A DNA stretch of 64,000 nt from NCBI GenBank assembly GCA_964529715.1, contig CAZGXI010000017.1, positions 1 to 64,000 of the forward strand. The letters are read 5' to 3'. Every line of letters starts with the position of its first letter. Position 1 is the first letter of the stretch. The notes below the pieces were generated by a model. That model saw only the letters and a program-made list of their open reading frames with translations, did not search any database and was not told the DNA's origin. Position numbers and translations under genes: made by a program. This document shows positions 15,950 to 25,165 of the stretch, one piece after another. Source of the stretch: CAZGXI01 sp964529715 (lineage in GTDB: Bacteria > Chloroflexota > Anaerolineae > Aggregatilineales > Ch27).

Positions 15950-18139
15950 TTAATCGCCGGAGTCGTCTTCGCCCCCCAGGTTGCTGCCGCCGGAGTCGCC
16001 ACTTTCCTGATCCTCGCAGATGCCGTTGGCGTCCGCGTCCAGACAGCCGTCTTCCTGATCATCGCAGATGCCGTTGAAGTCTGTGTCCGCGCAACCCTCT
16101 TCGTCGTCACAGATACCGTCGCCGTCCGCGTCCGGGCAGGCTTCCGCGTCGTCGTCGCAATAGCCGTCCTCATCCACGTCCGAACACGACTCATCTTCCG
16201 GCGTCAGGTCGATCTCGGTGATGCTCACCTCGCCGGAGTCGTCCAGCGCGATCTCGGCGCTGGCAGCCATGACGGTCACGCCGCCGCCAAAATCCTCCCC
16301 GACGGCATTGAAGCGGTAGTCGCCGCTTGGGACGGGACGGGCGTACAGGGATAGCCCATTCTCGCCGAAGATCAGCAGCACCCCCGACGGGACCGCCTCC
16401 AGCGCGCCGCCCTCGCCCAGCAGAAAGCGCAGCGGCTCGAAACGGTCGCCCGGCCCGGCGATGGCTTCAAACGGCACGACGCCGGTCGGCGTTTCCAAAA
16501 ACACCCACAGACTCCGGCACGTCCCGCGCGCCAGATTGCAGATGAGCTGCGCGGGCACAGCCTCTTCTTCCGCCAGGGCAGGCAGGTACAGCCCGTCTAC
16601 CGTCATGCGTCGCGGGTCGAGGCTGCTGGGGGCGAACATCACCGGCGCTTCGGTTTCGCCATCCCACAGAAAAGCCTGCTGTGGCGTCCAGGCGACTGCC
16701 TGCTCCGAGACGCCGTCTGGCCAGACCTGCATGGTCGCGCCGCCGGTGGTCGTGATCATCGGCGCGGCGACCGGCAGGTAGCCGAGCACCTCCGGTGGGC
16801 CGTCGGAGCGTCGCCGCGTAACGGCAACCGACACGTCGGCCACGTCCTGCCCGGCCACGCGCACGTCCACCACCGCCCGCCCGCCGGACGCAGCGACGCC
16901 CGTCACGCCAACCTGGGGCGGCGTCTCGGCCAGGGCAGCACGGAAGTAGGCGTCCAGAAAGCTGAGCCAGGGAGACAGCGTCAGCGGGGCCAGGCGGGCA
17001 TAGAGCGAGGCGCGGGTGCTGCCACCGGATAACTGCAACTCGTACAACGCCTTGCTGCGCGGAAAGAAAATCGCCACGCCCCGCGAATCGGCGAGCGGAT
17101 CGCTGGCCCGGTGGTAGATGACCATCTGCGCCGCCGCTTCTGTGACCTGGCGCGCCGCCGCTGCGATCTGCGCGTTCGGCGACAGGTCGGCCACCAGGTT
17201 CATGAAATAGGTCAGGTCCGCTGCTGCGACCTGATCGGCAGCGCGGATGTCGCCGTTGCTGCCGAAGACGGGCGTGTTCTTGCGCGCGTCGCCGATGATC
17301 CCGGCCACCGCCGTCGGGTTGGCGCTGACCGCTCTGGCGAAGTGGCCCAGCGCCCGCGTGACGTCGCCCACGCGCGCCAGGTCGATCACGCTGAGGCTGT
17401 AGAGCGCGGCGCGGCGGCTGTAGAAGCGCATGAAGCTATCTACGGCGGCCCGCCCAACCGCCGGAACGTCGATGGGCGGGTCGGCGTTGAGCGCGCGCAG
17501 GATGCCCTGGTAATCCCAGCCGTTGCCAGGGATCAATTCCTCCGACGCAACGGCGTACCGGCCATAGGGCGCAATCGCGTTGAAAACTTCAAGCTGACCC
17601 ATCAGACAGGCATCGAAGCCGATCAGGTCCAGCGGGCGGCCTAGTTCCTGCGTGATCAGCGCCAGCGCGCCGCCCAATTCGGCCATGCTCAGGCTGTCGT
17701 GCTGGGCGGTAGCATCGTAAGCGAAGCCCTGCCAGCCCCCACCGTGATCCCACAGCACCAACGCATAACGCTCGGCGGGATAGTTCCGGATCACCCAGGC
17801 GGCGAAATCCACCAGCGCCGACGGTTCGCCCGTGTTAATCTCGTCCAGCGTCTGGACGGTCGGCGACGTGACCTCGAAAGCGGCGCTGTCGTGCATGACG
17901 AGCAACCGCCGCACGCCGCCTTCGAGGCCATCGACCTGCGCGACGACGTTCACCGCCGCTGTGCTGCCTACGCGCTCCATTTCGTTGAGGTCGAAGGCGG
18001 CGTAGCGTTCCAGGTCGTTGTCGGCGGCGATGTAGACCATGACGGTCCAGTCGGCGACGTTCTGCTGCGCCTGGGCCAGACCGGACGACAACGCGATCAG
18101 AATGAACCAGCAGGCCAGCAGGAGACGAAGGACCTTCAT
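15950..18139 (-). CDS. Secreted clostripain-family (C11) protease with calcium-repeat tail
   Basis: Exported cysteine protease of 729 residues. The signal peptide is LLLACWFILIALSSGLAQAQ. The caspase-like dyad is His132 in LWDHGGGW and Cys178 in GFDACLMG, the standard C11 pair. After a long beta-rich region, the last 90 residues hold four thrombospondin-type-3 Asp repeats (DVDEDGYCDDD, DADGDGICDDE, DTDFNGICDD, DADANGICED) that should bind calcium. The ATG at 18139 has AAGGAA upstream and starts the signal peptide; the frame is open 45 codons further up. Clostripains cut after Arg, but the specificity here is not known. It is divergent from nuoE. Confidence 0.88.
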   Translation of the reverse strand: MKVLRLLLACWFILIALSSGLAQAQQNVADWTVMVYIAADNDLERYAAFDLNEMERVGSTAAVNVVAQVDGLEGGVRRLLVMHDSAAFEVTSPTVQTLDEINTGEPSALVDFAAWVIRNYPAERYALVLWDHGGGWQGFAYDATAQHDSLSMAELGGALALITQELGRPLDLIGFDACLMGQLEVFNAIAPYGRYAVASEELIPGNGWDYQGILRALNADPPIDVPAVGRAAVDSFMRFYSRRAALYSLSVIDLARVGDVTRALGHFARAVSANPTAVAGIIGDARKNTPVFGSNGDIRAADQVAAADLTYFMNLVADLSPNAQIAAAARQVTEAAAQMVIYHRASDPLADSRGVAIFFPRSKALYELQLSGGSTRASLYARLAPLTLSPWLSFLDAYFRAALAETPPQVGVTGVAASGGRAVVDVRVAGQDVADVSVAVTRRRSDGPPEVLGYLPVAAPMITTTGGATMQVWPDGVSEQAVAWTPQQAFLWDGETEAPVMFAPSSLDPRRMTVDGLYLPALAEEEAVPAQLICNLARGTCRSLWVFLETPTGVVPFEAIAGPGDRFEPLRFLLGEGGALEAVPSGVLLIFGENGLSLYARPVPSGDYRFNAVGEDFGGGVTVMAASAEIALDDSGEVSITEIDLTPEDESCSDVDEDGYCDDDAEACPDADGDGICDDEEGCADTDFNGICDDQEDGCLDADANGICEDQESGDSGGSNLGGEDDSGD

Positions 18140-18292
18140 CACGATGTTCCTTTCCCGGCGGGGAACGGCAAGCAGGCAGCGGATCGGACGAGAGCGAGGA
18201 CAAATCTTCTCTGAACCACCATACAACACTCTGGTTGCGGATACAAGCCCTCGACGCACCGGGGGAAAATTCACGCGCCTGCCCCGGCAACG

Positions 18293-18321
18293 CTGACAAC
18301 GTTGAGGCGCTATGTTATATT
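18293..18321 (+). promoter_or_regulatory. Promoter of nuoE
   Basis: CTGACA (18293-18298), a 17-base spacer and TATATT (18316-18321). The predicted start near 18328 leaves a leader of about 30 bases before the nuoE ATG. Confidence 0.6.
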
Positions 18322-18358
18322 CTCCGCCAGATAGACTCCTTTTTATGGCGAGGCTTTC

Positions 18359-18904
18359 ATGCTCAACGAGAAATATGCGGACCGCATCGACGCCATCTTT
18401 GCCCGCTACCCCGACAAACGCTCGGCGGTGATGCCGCTACTCTTTCTGGCCCAGGAGGAATACGGCTATATCACACCGGAAGCGTGTGCAGAAGTGGCCA
18501 CCCTGATCGACGTAGACCCTACCCAGGTGCGCTCCATCGCTGGCTTTTACACCATGTTCCGCGAGGAGCCGAAGGGCAAGTACTGGCTTCAGGTGTGCAC
18601 CGACCTGCCATGCGCCCTGCGTGGTGCAGATCGCTTCTACGAGGCGCTGCTGAAGGAACTCGATGTCGAGGATGGCGGCACAACTGCCGACGGCCTGTTC
18701 ACGGTCGAGCAGGTGATGTGCCTGGCCGCCTGCGACCGCGCCCCGATGATGCAGTGCAACTTCCATTACTACGAAAACCTGGACATGGACATCGTGCGCG
18801 ACCTGATCGCGCAGTGGCGGGCCGGGGTGGAACATCCGACCCTCCGCCTGCGGCAGGCCGAACCTGCCGACGCGCCGGGTGCGGATCGGCCCGCGCAGGA
18901 GTGA
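18359..18904 (+). CDS. nuoE: NADH-quinone oxidoreductase subunit E
   Basis: The 24-kDa-type thioredoxin-fold subunit that carries [2Fe-2S] cluster N1a. Ligands are Cys80 and Cys85 (VCTDLPC) and Cys121 and Cys125 (CLAAC), in the standard Cx4C...Cx3C spacing. 181 residues; the last 25 are a poorly conserved tail. GAGG lies 5 bases before the ATG. It is 5.1 kb from nuoABCD and not followed by nuoF, so its usual partner genes are elsewhere. It has its own promoter and forms a two-gene unit with the GNAT gene. Confidence 0.93.
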   Translation: MLNEKYADRIDAIFARYPDKRSAVMPLLFLAQEEYGYITPEACAEVATLIDVDPTQVRSIAGFYTMFREEPKGKYWLQVCTDLPCALRGADRFYEALLKELDVEDGGTTADGLFTVEQVMCLAACDRAPMMQCNFHYYENLDMDIVRDLIAQWRAGVEHPTLRLRQAEPADAPGADRPAQE

Positions 18905-18909
18905 GACAG

Positions 18910-19341
18910 ATGCTCACCATGCGCATCCTGAGCGCAGACGATTACGCGGCTGTGCGCGCCCTGTGGGAAGCCGCCGGGCTGCACATCCGCCCCGGCGGGC
19001 GCGACTCGCAGGAGGCTTTTGCCCGTCAGATCGCCTCCGGTTGCCAGATCGTGATCGGCATGGAAGACGATAGCCGTCTGGTCGGGGTCGTGCTGGCGAC
19101 GCACGACAGCCGCCGGGGCTGGATCAACCGCCTGGCCGTGCATCCCGACTACCGACGGCGAGGCATCGGCACGCAGTTGGTACGAGAGGCCGAACGGGAA
19201 CTTAAGGCGCGCGACCTGCCCGTGTTGTGTGCACACATCGAGTCATGGAACACGGCCAGCCAGGCGTTGTTCCGCCGTCTGGGCTACGTGACCACCGAAG
19301 ACGTGTTGTATTTCTCCAAGCGTGACAGCGAAGATGTGTAA
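18910..19341 (+). CDS. GNAT family N-acetyltransferase
   Basis: Acetyl-CoA dependent acetyltransferase of 143 residues. The acetyl-CoA loop is VHPDYRRRGIGTQLV, the motif B part is NTASQALFRRLGY, both typical of the GNAT/RimI-like fold. The ATG lies 5 bases after the nuoE stop, so the gene is co-transcribed with nuoE. The substrate is unknown; a link with complex I is only positional. Confidence 0.88.
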   Translation: MLTMRILSADDYAAVRALWEAAGLHIRPGGRDSQEAFARQIASGCQIVIGMEDDSRLVGVVLATHDSRRGWINRLAVHPDYRRRGIGTQLVREAERELKARDLPVLCAHIESWNTASQALFRRLGYVTTEDVLYFSKRDSEDV

Positions 19342-19434
19342 GCTATATTGCACTCACCCTTCGCCGCGCGCCGCAGTGGCTTTGCATCCCGATCCTTTGT
19401 CGGCACATAGGATACCTGGAGGTCCTGTTTCCGC

Positions 19435-19743
19435 ATGAGCAATACGGCCTGGATGGTCCTGATCGGCGCAGCGACGGCGCTGATGGGGGGATATGTTGTG
19501 GCGCAGCAGTCGAGCCGGTTCCTGCCGGTACGGGGCGGCGCGGTCGCGCAGGCGGCGCATTACCTCGCCAGTGCGGGCATGGCGGGTATCCCTGCCGCGT
19601 TGCTGGCGGCGCTCGTCCTGACAATCTTTGCGGGAGAGAACATCCTGGGGGATTTTGTGAAGTACGCGCTGGTCACGCTGGCGGTGGTGGTCGTGTCGCT
19701 GCTGATCTATGCCGTCGTCGAACCGGACACGGCGAAAAAATAA
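19435..19743 (+). CDS. Small three-helix membrane protein, unknown function
   Basis: 102 residues with three hydrophobic helices (about 6-24, 44-66 and 75-95) and a charged tail, EPDTAKK. No recognised motif. It starts with a clear ATG after CTGGAGGTC (RBS GGAGG about 12 bases upstream) and is followed by a spacer with GAGTTTTGAG repeats. Confidence 0.6.
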   Translation: MSNTAWMVLIGAATALMGGYVVAQQSSRFLPVRGGAVAQAAHYLASAGMAGIPAALLAALVLTIFAGENILGDFVKYALVTLAVVVVSLLIYAVVEPDTAKK

Positions 19744-19775
19744 GCGGCAATGGCCCGGTGGGCGCGCCGGGGGAG

Positions 19776-19832
19776 TGCGGAGTTTTGAGTTCGGATGTTT
19801 GTCTCATACCTTGAACTCAGAACTTTGAACTC
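19776..19832. repeat. GAGTTTTGAGTT/AACTCAGAAC inverted repeat
   Basis: GAGTTTTGAGTTC at the left and GAACTCAGAACTTTGAACTC at the right; the same family as in the nuo spacers. It separates two convergent small genes. Confidence 0.65.
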
Positions 19833-19859
19833 CCTCAGCGCGCGTTGAAAACCGCAGGT

Positions 19860-20207
19860 TTACAGGTCGTCCAGCCGACCCTGGTCCAGCGCCATCTGGA
19901 AGGCCCGCCCGATCAGCAACACGCCCTCGACCCAGGCCATCACTTCCTGCTCGTCGAAGTTCGCTTGCAACACTTCCAGCAAGTCCTCCGGTGTGGCCTT
20001 GTACATGATCTCGGTGGTCAGGCAAGCCATTGCCTGCCACACGGAATCGCGCGAGTCTGGCGGGTCGCCGTCGAGCAGTTCGTTCAGCCACTTCTCGACA
20101 ATCGGGTGCACCTGTTCGCAGGCCGAACCATCGCCGAGCTGCTCGTCGGCCAAATCCTGGAATTCTTGCAGCCAGTCGAGGTCTTTAGGGTCATTGCGTT
20201 TTTCCAT
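19860..20207 (-). CDS. Acidic hypothetical protein
   Basis: 115 residues, predicted almost all helical and strongly acidic, with no signal peptide or membrane segment. AGAGGAG lies 9 bases before the ATG, which supports a real gene. No family recognised; it could be a small adaptor or a stress protein, but nothing in the context decides this. Confidence 0.6.
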   Translation of the reverse strand: MEKRNDPKDLDWLQEFQDLADEQLGDGSACEQVHPIVEKWLNELLDGDPPDSRDSVWQAMACLTTEIMYKATPEDLLEVLQANFDEQEVMAWVEGVLLIGRAFQMALDQGRLDDL

Positions 20208-20383
20208 CGCGGCCTGCTCCTCTTTAACATTACCCTATCGCGTAGTGTAGCCTTATTTCCTTAAAAGGCAACACGCCCTGCGCCGATTTAGGTGCTGCGC
20301 GCAGCCCTGCCTGCGCCCGGCAGAAGAGGAGCTTCGTCGCGGTCGAAGGCCGCCGTTGGTCAACCCCCGTAAGCTGCCCGCCC

Positions 20384-20392
20384 TGCTATAAT
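20384..20392 (+). promoter_or_regulatory. Extended -10 promoter upstream of the GH3 gene
   Basis: TGCTATAAT matches the extended -10 consensus (TGnTATAAT). No -35 is recognisable at normal spacing, as is usual for extended -10 promoters. It would give a leader of about 90 bases before the ATG at 20491. Confidence 0.5.
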
Positions 20393-20490
20393 CTTCCCTC
20401 ACGTGCCCCGATGGGCCTACGCTCCGTTTTGCAACCGCGCCGGTGCCATCTGCCGACGGTTCGATTCCCAACGCAAAGGAGTTTTACGTC

Positions 20491-22950
20491 ATGTCCGATT
20501 CGCTGGAAGCTCGCGTTGAACAACTGCTCCGGCAATTAACCCTTCAGGAAAAGTGTGCCCTGCTGTCTGGCAAGGACGTGTGGCGCACCGTGCCGATTCC
20601 CCGCCTGGGGATCGGGTCCGTCACCATGACCGACGGCCCGCACGGCGTCCGCGCCACCCCGGAGGGCGGGCGCATGTATTCCCCGGCTACCTCGTTCCCG
20701 ACGGGCGTCTCGATGGCTGCCACGTGGAACCCGGCCCTGATCGAGCGGGTCGGCGAGGCCCTGGCTGAGGAAACGCTGGCCCTCGGCTGCGACATTTTGC
20801 TCGGCCCGTGCGTGAACATTGTGCGTCACCCCACCGCCGGGCGCAACTTCGAGAGCTATTCCGAAGACCCCTACCTGGCCGGGCGGATCGGCGTCGCCTG
20901 GGTGACGGGCTTGCAGCGGAAGGGCGTGGGCGCGTCGCTTAAGCATTACGCCTGCAATAACCAGGAAGATGACCGGGGACGTGGCTCGTCGGAGGTGGAC
21001 GAGCGTACTCTGCGCGAGATTTATCTGGCCCAGTTCGAGGCCATCGTTAAAGAGGCCGACCCCTGGACGGTGATGTGCTCGTACAACCGCATCAATGGCG
21101 TATATGCCAGCCAGCATGATTACCTGCTCAAGGACATCCTCAAGGGCGAGTGGGGCTTTGCAGGCGTGGTCGTTTCGGACTGGGGCGCGAACCATACCAT
21201 CTTCGAGTCGGTGCAGGGCGGCCTGGACCTGGAAATGCCTGGCCCGGCCAAGTACTACGGCAACCTGCTGGCCGAGGCGGTATACAACTGGCAGATCGAC
21301 GAGGCCGACGTAGACGAGGCGGCCCGCCGCGTGCTGCGCCTGCTGGTCCGCGCCGGCAAAGCCGACGGGATCGCCGCGCCCGCCGGGGCGCTCAACACGC
21401 CGGAGCACCAGGCGTTGGCGCGCCAGGTGGCCGAAGAGGCGATCACGCTGCTCAAGAACGAACGGGCCGTCTTGCCGCTGGAGCCGTCCGGTCTGAAGTC
21501 CGTCGCCGTGATTGGTCCGATGGCGGCGGTCGGCAGCATCGGCGGCGGCGGCAGCTCCTTCCTGCGCCCGCCCTACGCCGTCAGCCCACTGGAGGCCCTG
21601 CAGGCCCGCCTGGGCGACGGAGTGAAAATCCGCTATGAACCGGGCTGCGACAACTATTTCGAGTTGCCTATCTTGTCCCCAGAGGCGCTCAAGCCTGTGC
21701 GCGGCGTCGCCGGGCTGCGCGGCCAGTACTTCGCCAACCCTGATTTCGCCGGCAAGCCCGTCATCGATCGCGTGGACCCGCGCATCGATTTCTGGTGGCT
21801 GTCGTTTGCCCCGCTGGAACAAACGCCCCCGGCCTTCGCCGTGCGCTGGACCGGGAAACTGGTCGCCCCGGCGACGGGCCGCCACACCCTCAAGGTTGAG
21901 CATACTGGCGCGGTGCGCGTCTATGTAGACGGCCAGGTGGTCATCGAAAACACCGCCGGGCCGGTGAACTGGAATGTGGCGCTGCCGACTGCCAGCGCCG
22001 AACTAACCCTGGTGAAGGGTAAGACCTACGCCATCCAGGTGGACTACCTCCGCCCGGAGACAGCGGTGTTCCCGCATATCCGCGTGATGTTCGCCTACAC
22101 TCCGCGCCCGGAGGAGGACGACCGACTAGATCGCGCCATCGCGGCGGCCAAACGCGCCGACGTGGCCCTGGTGTTCGCGGGCTGGCCGGAATACTACGAG
22201 AGCGAAGGGCACGACCGCCCCGGCATCGCGCTAACGGGCCGCCAGGACGAACTGATCCGGCGCGTGGCTGCCGTCAACCCGCGCACGGTGGTGGTGCTTA
22301 ACTGCGGGTCGCCGGTCGCCATGCCCTGGCTCGACGCCGTCGCTGCCGTTGTGGAGGCTTACTACCCTGGCCAGGAAGGCGGCCATGCCGTGGCGCGCGT
22401 CCTGCTGGGCGAGGTGAACCCATCCGGCAGGCTGACCGTCACGTTCCCCAAGCGCATCGAGGACTGCCCGGCGTTCACCAACTTCGGGCCAGGGCGGGAA
22501 GTGTACTACGGCGAGGGGATTTTCGTCGGCTACCGCCACTACGACCAGCGCCAGATCGAGCCGTTGTTCCCGTTCGGGCATGGCCTGTCGTACACTCACT
22601 TCGCCTACGGCGACCTGACCGTGCAGACATCGGGCAAGGTCGGGCAGCCGGTGCGCGCGTCACTGACGATCACCAACACAGGCCACCGCGCCGGGCAGGA
22701 GGTGGTGCAGCTTTACGTGGCCGATCCGGCGGCATCATTGCCGCGCCCGCCCAAAGAACTCAAGGGCTTTGCGAAGGTCGCCCTACAGCCGGGCGAGAGC
22801 CGCACGGTAGAGTTCGAGCTTGACACGCGCGCGTTTGCCTTCTATGACCCGGTTCAAGAGGATTGGGTAGTCGAAGCAGGCGATTTTGCGATCCTGGTGG
22901 GCGCTTCGTCGCGGGACATCCGCCAGCAGGCGGTGATCACGCTGGCCTGA
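20491..22950 (+). CDS. GH3 beta-glucosidase with inserted PA14 domain
   Basis: Cytoplasmic glycoside hydrolase of 819 residues without a signal peptide. Domain order: GH3 N-domain (MTDGPHGVRA at 55, KHYACNNQEDDR near 153), catalytic nucleophile Asp230 in GVVVSDWGAN, GH3 C-domain first part (ITLLKNERAVLPL), a PA14 domain at about 407-545 (GLRGQYFANPDFAGKP...), the rest of the GH3 C-domain (VFAGWPEYYESEGHDR), and an FnIII-like domain (GHGLSYTHFAYGDL to the end). A PA14 inserted at this point is typical of beta-glucosidases acting on short beta-glucans. AAAGGAG precedes the ATG. Stands alone. Confidence 0.92.
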   Translation: MSDSLEARVEQLLRQLTLQEKCALLSGKDVWRTVPIPRLGIGSVTMTDGPHGVRATPEGGRMYSPATSFPTGVSMAATWNPALIERVGEALAEETLALGCDILLGPCVNIVRHPTAGRNFESYSEDPYLAGRIGVAWVTGLQRKGVGASLKHYACNNQEDDRGRGSSEVDERTLREIYLAQFEAIVKEADPWTVMCSYNRINGVYASQHDYLLKDILKGEWGFAGVVVSDWGANHTIFESVQGGLDLEMPGPAKYYGNLLAEAVYNWQIDEADVDEAARRVLRLLVRAGKADGIAAPAGALNTPEHQALARQVAEEAITLLKNERAVLPLEPSGLKSVAVIGPMAAVGSIGGGGSSFLRPPYAVSPLEALQARLGDGVKIRYEPGCDNYFELPILSPEALKPVRGVAGLRGQYFANPDFAGKPVIDRVDPRIDFWWLSFAPLEQTPPAFAVRWTGKLVAPATGRHTLKVEHTGAVRVYVDGQVVIENTAGPVNWNVALPTASAELTLVKGKTYAIQVDYLRPETAVFPHIRVMFAYTPRPEEDDRLDRAIAAAKRADVALVFAGWPEYYESEGHDRPGIALTGRQDELIRRVAAVNPRTVVVLNCGSPVAMPWLDAVAAVVEAYYPGQEGGHAVARVLLGEVNPSGRLTVTFPKRIEDCPAFTNFGPGREVYYGEGIFVGYRHYDQRQIEPLFPFGHGLSYTHFAYGDLTVQTSGKVGQPVRASLTITNTGHRAGQEVVQLYVADPAASLPRPPKELKGFAKVALQPGESRTVEFELDTRAFAFYDPVQEDWVVEAGDFAILVGASSRDIRQQAVITLA

Positions 22951-22962
22951 GCGCCACAGGAG

Positions 22963-22990
22963 GTAGGGACACGGTATGCCGTGTCCCTAC
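22963..22990. repeat. 28-bp GTAGGGAC palindrome
   Basis: Perfect palindrome starting GTAGGGACACGGTATGCC and ending GTGTCCCTAC, 12 bases after the GH3 stop. Position fits a 3' stabilising or terminator hairpin, though no T-run follows. Confidence 0.8.
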
Positions 22991-23045
22991 CGGGAAGCGC
23001 AACGCCTGACCCAAGATACGCACCGGTCAGCGGAGTGGGGGAGTT

Positions 23046-24347
23046 TTACCACGAGTCTTCGTCGTTGCCGTCACCGTCGTCCTGAAGCACCGAGGCGCGC
23101 AGGTCCGACGTGCCGGGGCGATCCTGGGCGGGCGGCTCAGATGGGGGAAAGGGCGGGGCAGGCTCTTCCTGGGCGGGAAGTTCTGCCTGCGCGGAGGGTG
23201 GTGTGGGTTCGCGGCTGGGCTGCACCCCGAACAGCGGAAAGCTGACCGTGACGGTGGTGCCGTGCCCTTCTTCTGAGACCAGGCTCAGTGCGCCGCCCAT
23301 GCTTTCCACGATGTAACGCGACAGATACAATCCCATGCCGATGCCCTGCTGCTCGTGTTTTTCGCGCTGGACCTGATGAAAGCGGCGGAACAGGTCGCCC
23401 TGGCTGTTCTCTGGGATGCCGGGGCCGCTGTCGCTGATGCTCAGACAGGCGCGCCCGTTCTCCAGCCACTGGCGCACCTTCACCACGCCGTCGGGCGGGG
23501 AAAAGGCCATCGCATTGGAGAGCAGTTCGGCCAGGGCATGAGTGAGCGAGTTCCACTCGGCCACGACCTGGCCGTTTTCCGGGCCGGGGTCGTAGTGCAC
23601 GGGGATGTCGCGCTGGCGGTAAGAGAAAGAACGCGCCCGGCTGACCGCCGCCGTAAGCGCATCCCACAGCGGGCCGGGCCGGGCCGCGATGCGGATCAGC
23701 TTGGGCAGTTCGCCTGTATCCAACTGGATCAGCAATTCCATCTGCCGCAGCAGACGGTTGAGCCGGGTGTTGCCCGCTTCCAGAGAGGCGATCAGGTCGC
23801 GCGCCTCCTGGCCGCTCAGGTCGCCGGTATGACGGGTGAGCAGTTCCGTGACCATGTTCAGCGACACCAGGGGCGTTTTGAGTTCGTGGGTGAACATGCG
23901 CGCCACATCACGCCGGACGAAATCCAGCGTTTCCTGGGCAGCCTCGGCGTAGCGGGTGAGTTCCTGTGTGCGCTTGACGCGGTTATAGATCGTCAACAAC
24001 AGCCGTTCGGCGTCCAGCGGCTTGATCAACACTTCGTCCACGCCCAGCAGCATGGCGCGGCGGAAGTTGGCTTTGTCGTCGTGGGCGGTCAGGATGATAA
24101 AAGGGATGGGCAGCCAGTCATCGTTGGCGCGCACCGCCTGGTAGAAGGCGAACCCATCCATGACCGGCATCTCGATGTCGGCGATGATCACATCCGGGCG
24201 GAGTCCGCGCTGCATCTGCTGCAAGGCGTCGGACCCATCTTCCGCTGTGGTCACGTGGACATTGCCCGCTTCTAACAGCGCCTGGATGGATTCCCGGATT
24301 TCTGCCTCGTCGTCAACAAACAGGACGTGCCGTTCGTAGGTAGGCAT
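23046..24347 (-). CDS. Hybrid response regulator / histidine kinase
   Basis: A 433-residue soluble signalling protein. The N-terminal receiver has the acidic pocket VDDE, phospho-acceptor Asp57 in IIADIEMP, Thr in ILTAHDD and Lys in LIKP. The kinase core follows: HisKA with His154 in MFTHELKTPL, then HATPase with the N box ALAELLSNAMAFSP, G1 ISDSGPGIP and G2 GIGMGLYLS. The C-terminal 60 residues are Pro/Glu-rich and disordered. There is no sensor domain, so the receiver probably controls the kinase. No separate response regulator lies beside it. Confidence 0.9.
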   Translation of the reverse strand: MPTYERHVLFVDDEAEIRESIQALLEAGNVHVTTAEDGSDALQQMQRGLRPDVIIADIEMPVMDGFAFYQAVRANDDWLPIPFIILTAHDDKANFRRAMLLGVDEVLIKPLDAERLLLTIYNRVKRTQELTRYAEAAQETLDFVRRDVARMFTHELKTPLVSLNMVTELLTRHTGDLSGQEARDLIASLEAGNTRLNRLLRQMELLIQLDTGELPKLIRIAARPGPLWDALTAAVSRARSFSYRQRDIPVHYDPGPENGQVVAEWNSLTHALAELLSNAMAFSPPDGVVKVRQWLENGRACLSISDSGPGIPENSQGDLFRRFHQVQREKHEQQGIGMGLYLSRYIVESMGGALSLVSEEGHGTTVTVSFPLFGVQPSREPTPPSAQAELPAQEEPAPPFPPSEPPAQDRPGTSDLRASVLQDDGDGNDEDSW

Positions 24348-24485
24348 AACCCTCCACCGGGAGATGGGTGTAGTTGTGCCAGCTTATTCTACCTTAACAC
24401 AATCTGAAATCGCCGTCAAACAAGTATCTTGCCATCCGACGCCCTGCCGTTTTCGCTTCGGCACTGGCTGCTGCGCGCTCGCCGC

Positions 24486-25142
24486 TCAAAAGAACTCCAC
24501 CACGATGTCGCTGATGATGTTTGCCGCGTGGTCGCCGCAGCCGATGGCGTGCAGCATGTGGCGATAAATCTCGCGCAGTTTGAGCATCTCCACCACGTGA
24601 TCCAGGTCCTTTGGCCCCCGGAACAACTCTGCCAGGGCGGTGGCGTAGAGCGTCTCCATACGGTTGTCGATGGACTTGGCCCGCACGGCGTGGTCTTCTG
24701 CCACGCTGGGGTGATGCTCCAGCCGTTCCATCGCCAGGTGAAGTTCCTGCGCGGCCTCATGCAGCATTTCTGCCATTTCCAACAGGTGTTCGTTGGGCTT
24801 GACCGCCAGGATGTCCATCTCGTTGACGACCGAATAGGCGTAGTCGAGCACGTCGTCCAGCGCGCGCGACAGGGCGAACAGATCCTCGCGGTCGATGGGC
24901 GTGACGAACGAGCGGTTCAGTTCGTCGATCAGGATGCGCCGCACCTCGTCGGCCTGTTTTTCCAGGATGCGGACGGCCTCGGCGTTCTTGTTGCTGGGCT
25001 TGCGCATGTAGGCTACCAGCGCCTCGGTGCCCTGCACCAGCACCATCGACTGCTCGTTCAGGCGTTCCAAAAAGCGGTTCGGGCGGCGGTGGGGGATCAG
25101 CGACCGCACGCGGTCCTTGAGGCGTTCAAATCGGTTGTTCAT
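24486..25142 (-). CDS. DUF47/PhoU-like phosphate transport accessory protein
   Basis: 218 residues, all helical, of the DUF47 family that is paired with PiT transporters in many bacteria. Typical features are the paired E/D motifs DREDLFALSRALDDVLDYAY and RMETLYATALAELF that coordinate metal in PhoU-like bundles. The ATG at 25142 is 23 bases after the PiT stop, so the genes form an operon. A longer open frame upstream overlaps PiT in another frame and is not coding. Inferred role is regulation of phosphate import. Confidence 0.88.
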   Translation of the reverse strand: MNNRFERLKDRVRSLIPHRRPNRFLERLNEQSMVLVQGTEALVAYMRKPSNKNAEAVRILEKQADEVRRILIDELNRSFVTPIDREDLFALSRALDDVLDYAYSVVNEMDILAVKPNEHLLEMAEMLHEAAQELHLAMERLEHHPSVAEDHAVRAKSIDNRMETLYATALAELFRGPKDLDHVVEMLKLREIYRHMLHAIGCGDHAANIISDIVVEFF

Positions 25143-25165
25143 CGCTACATTTTCCCGAAAAATGG

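Noticed and set aside
15874..16077. 67-codon open frame containing VGATHASPL
   Set aside because: Produced by the 28-bp palindrome and the antisense of the protease tail; no independent support.
20455..20480. GGTTCGATTCCC resembling a tRNA T-loop
   Set aside because: Flanking bases do not pair into a T-stem and no other tRNA arms precede it; it lies just before the GH3 RBS.
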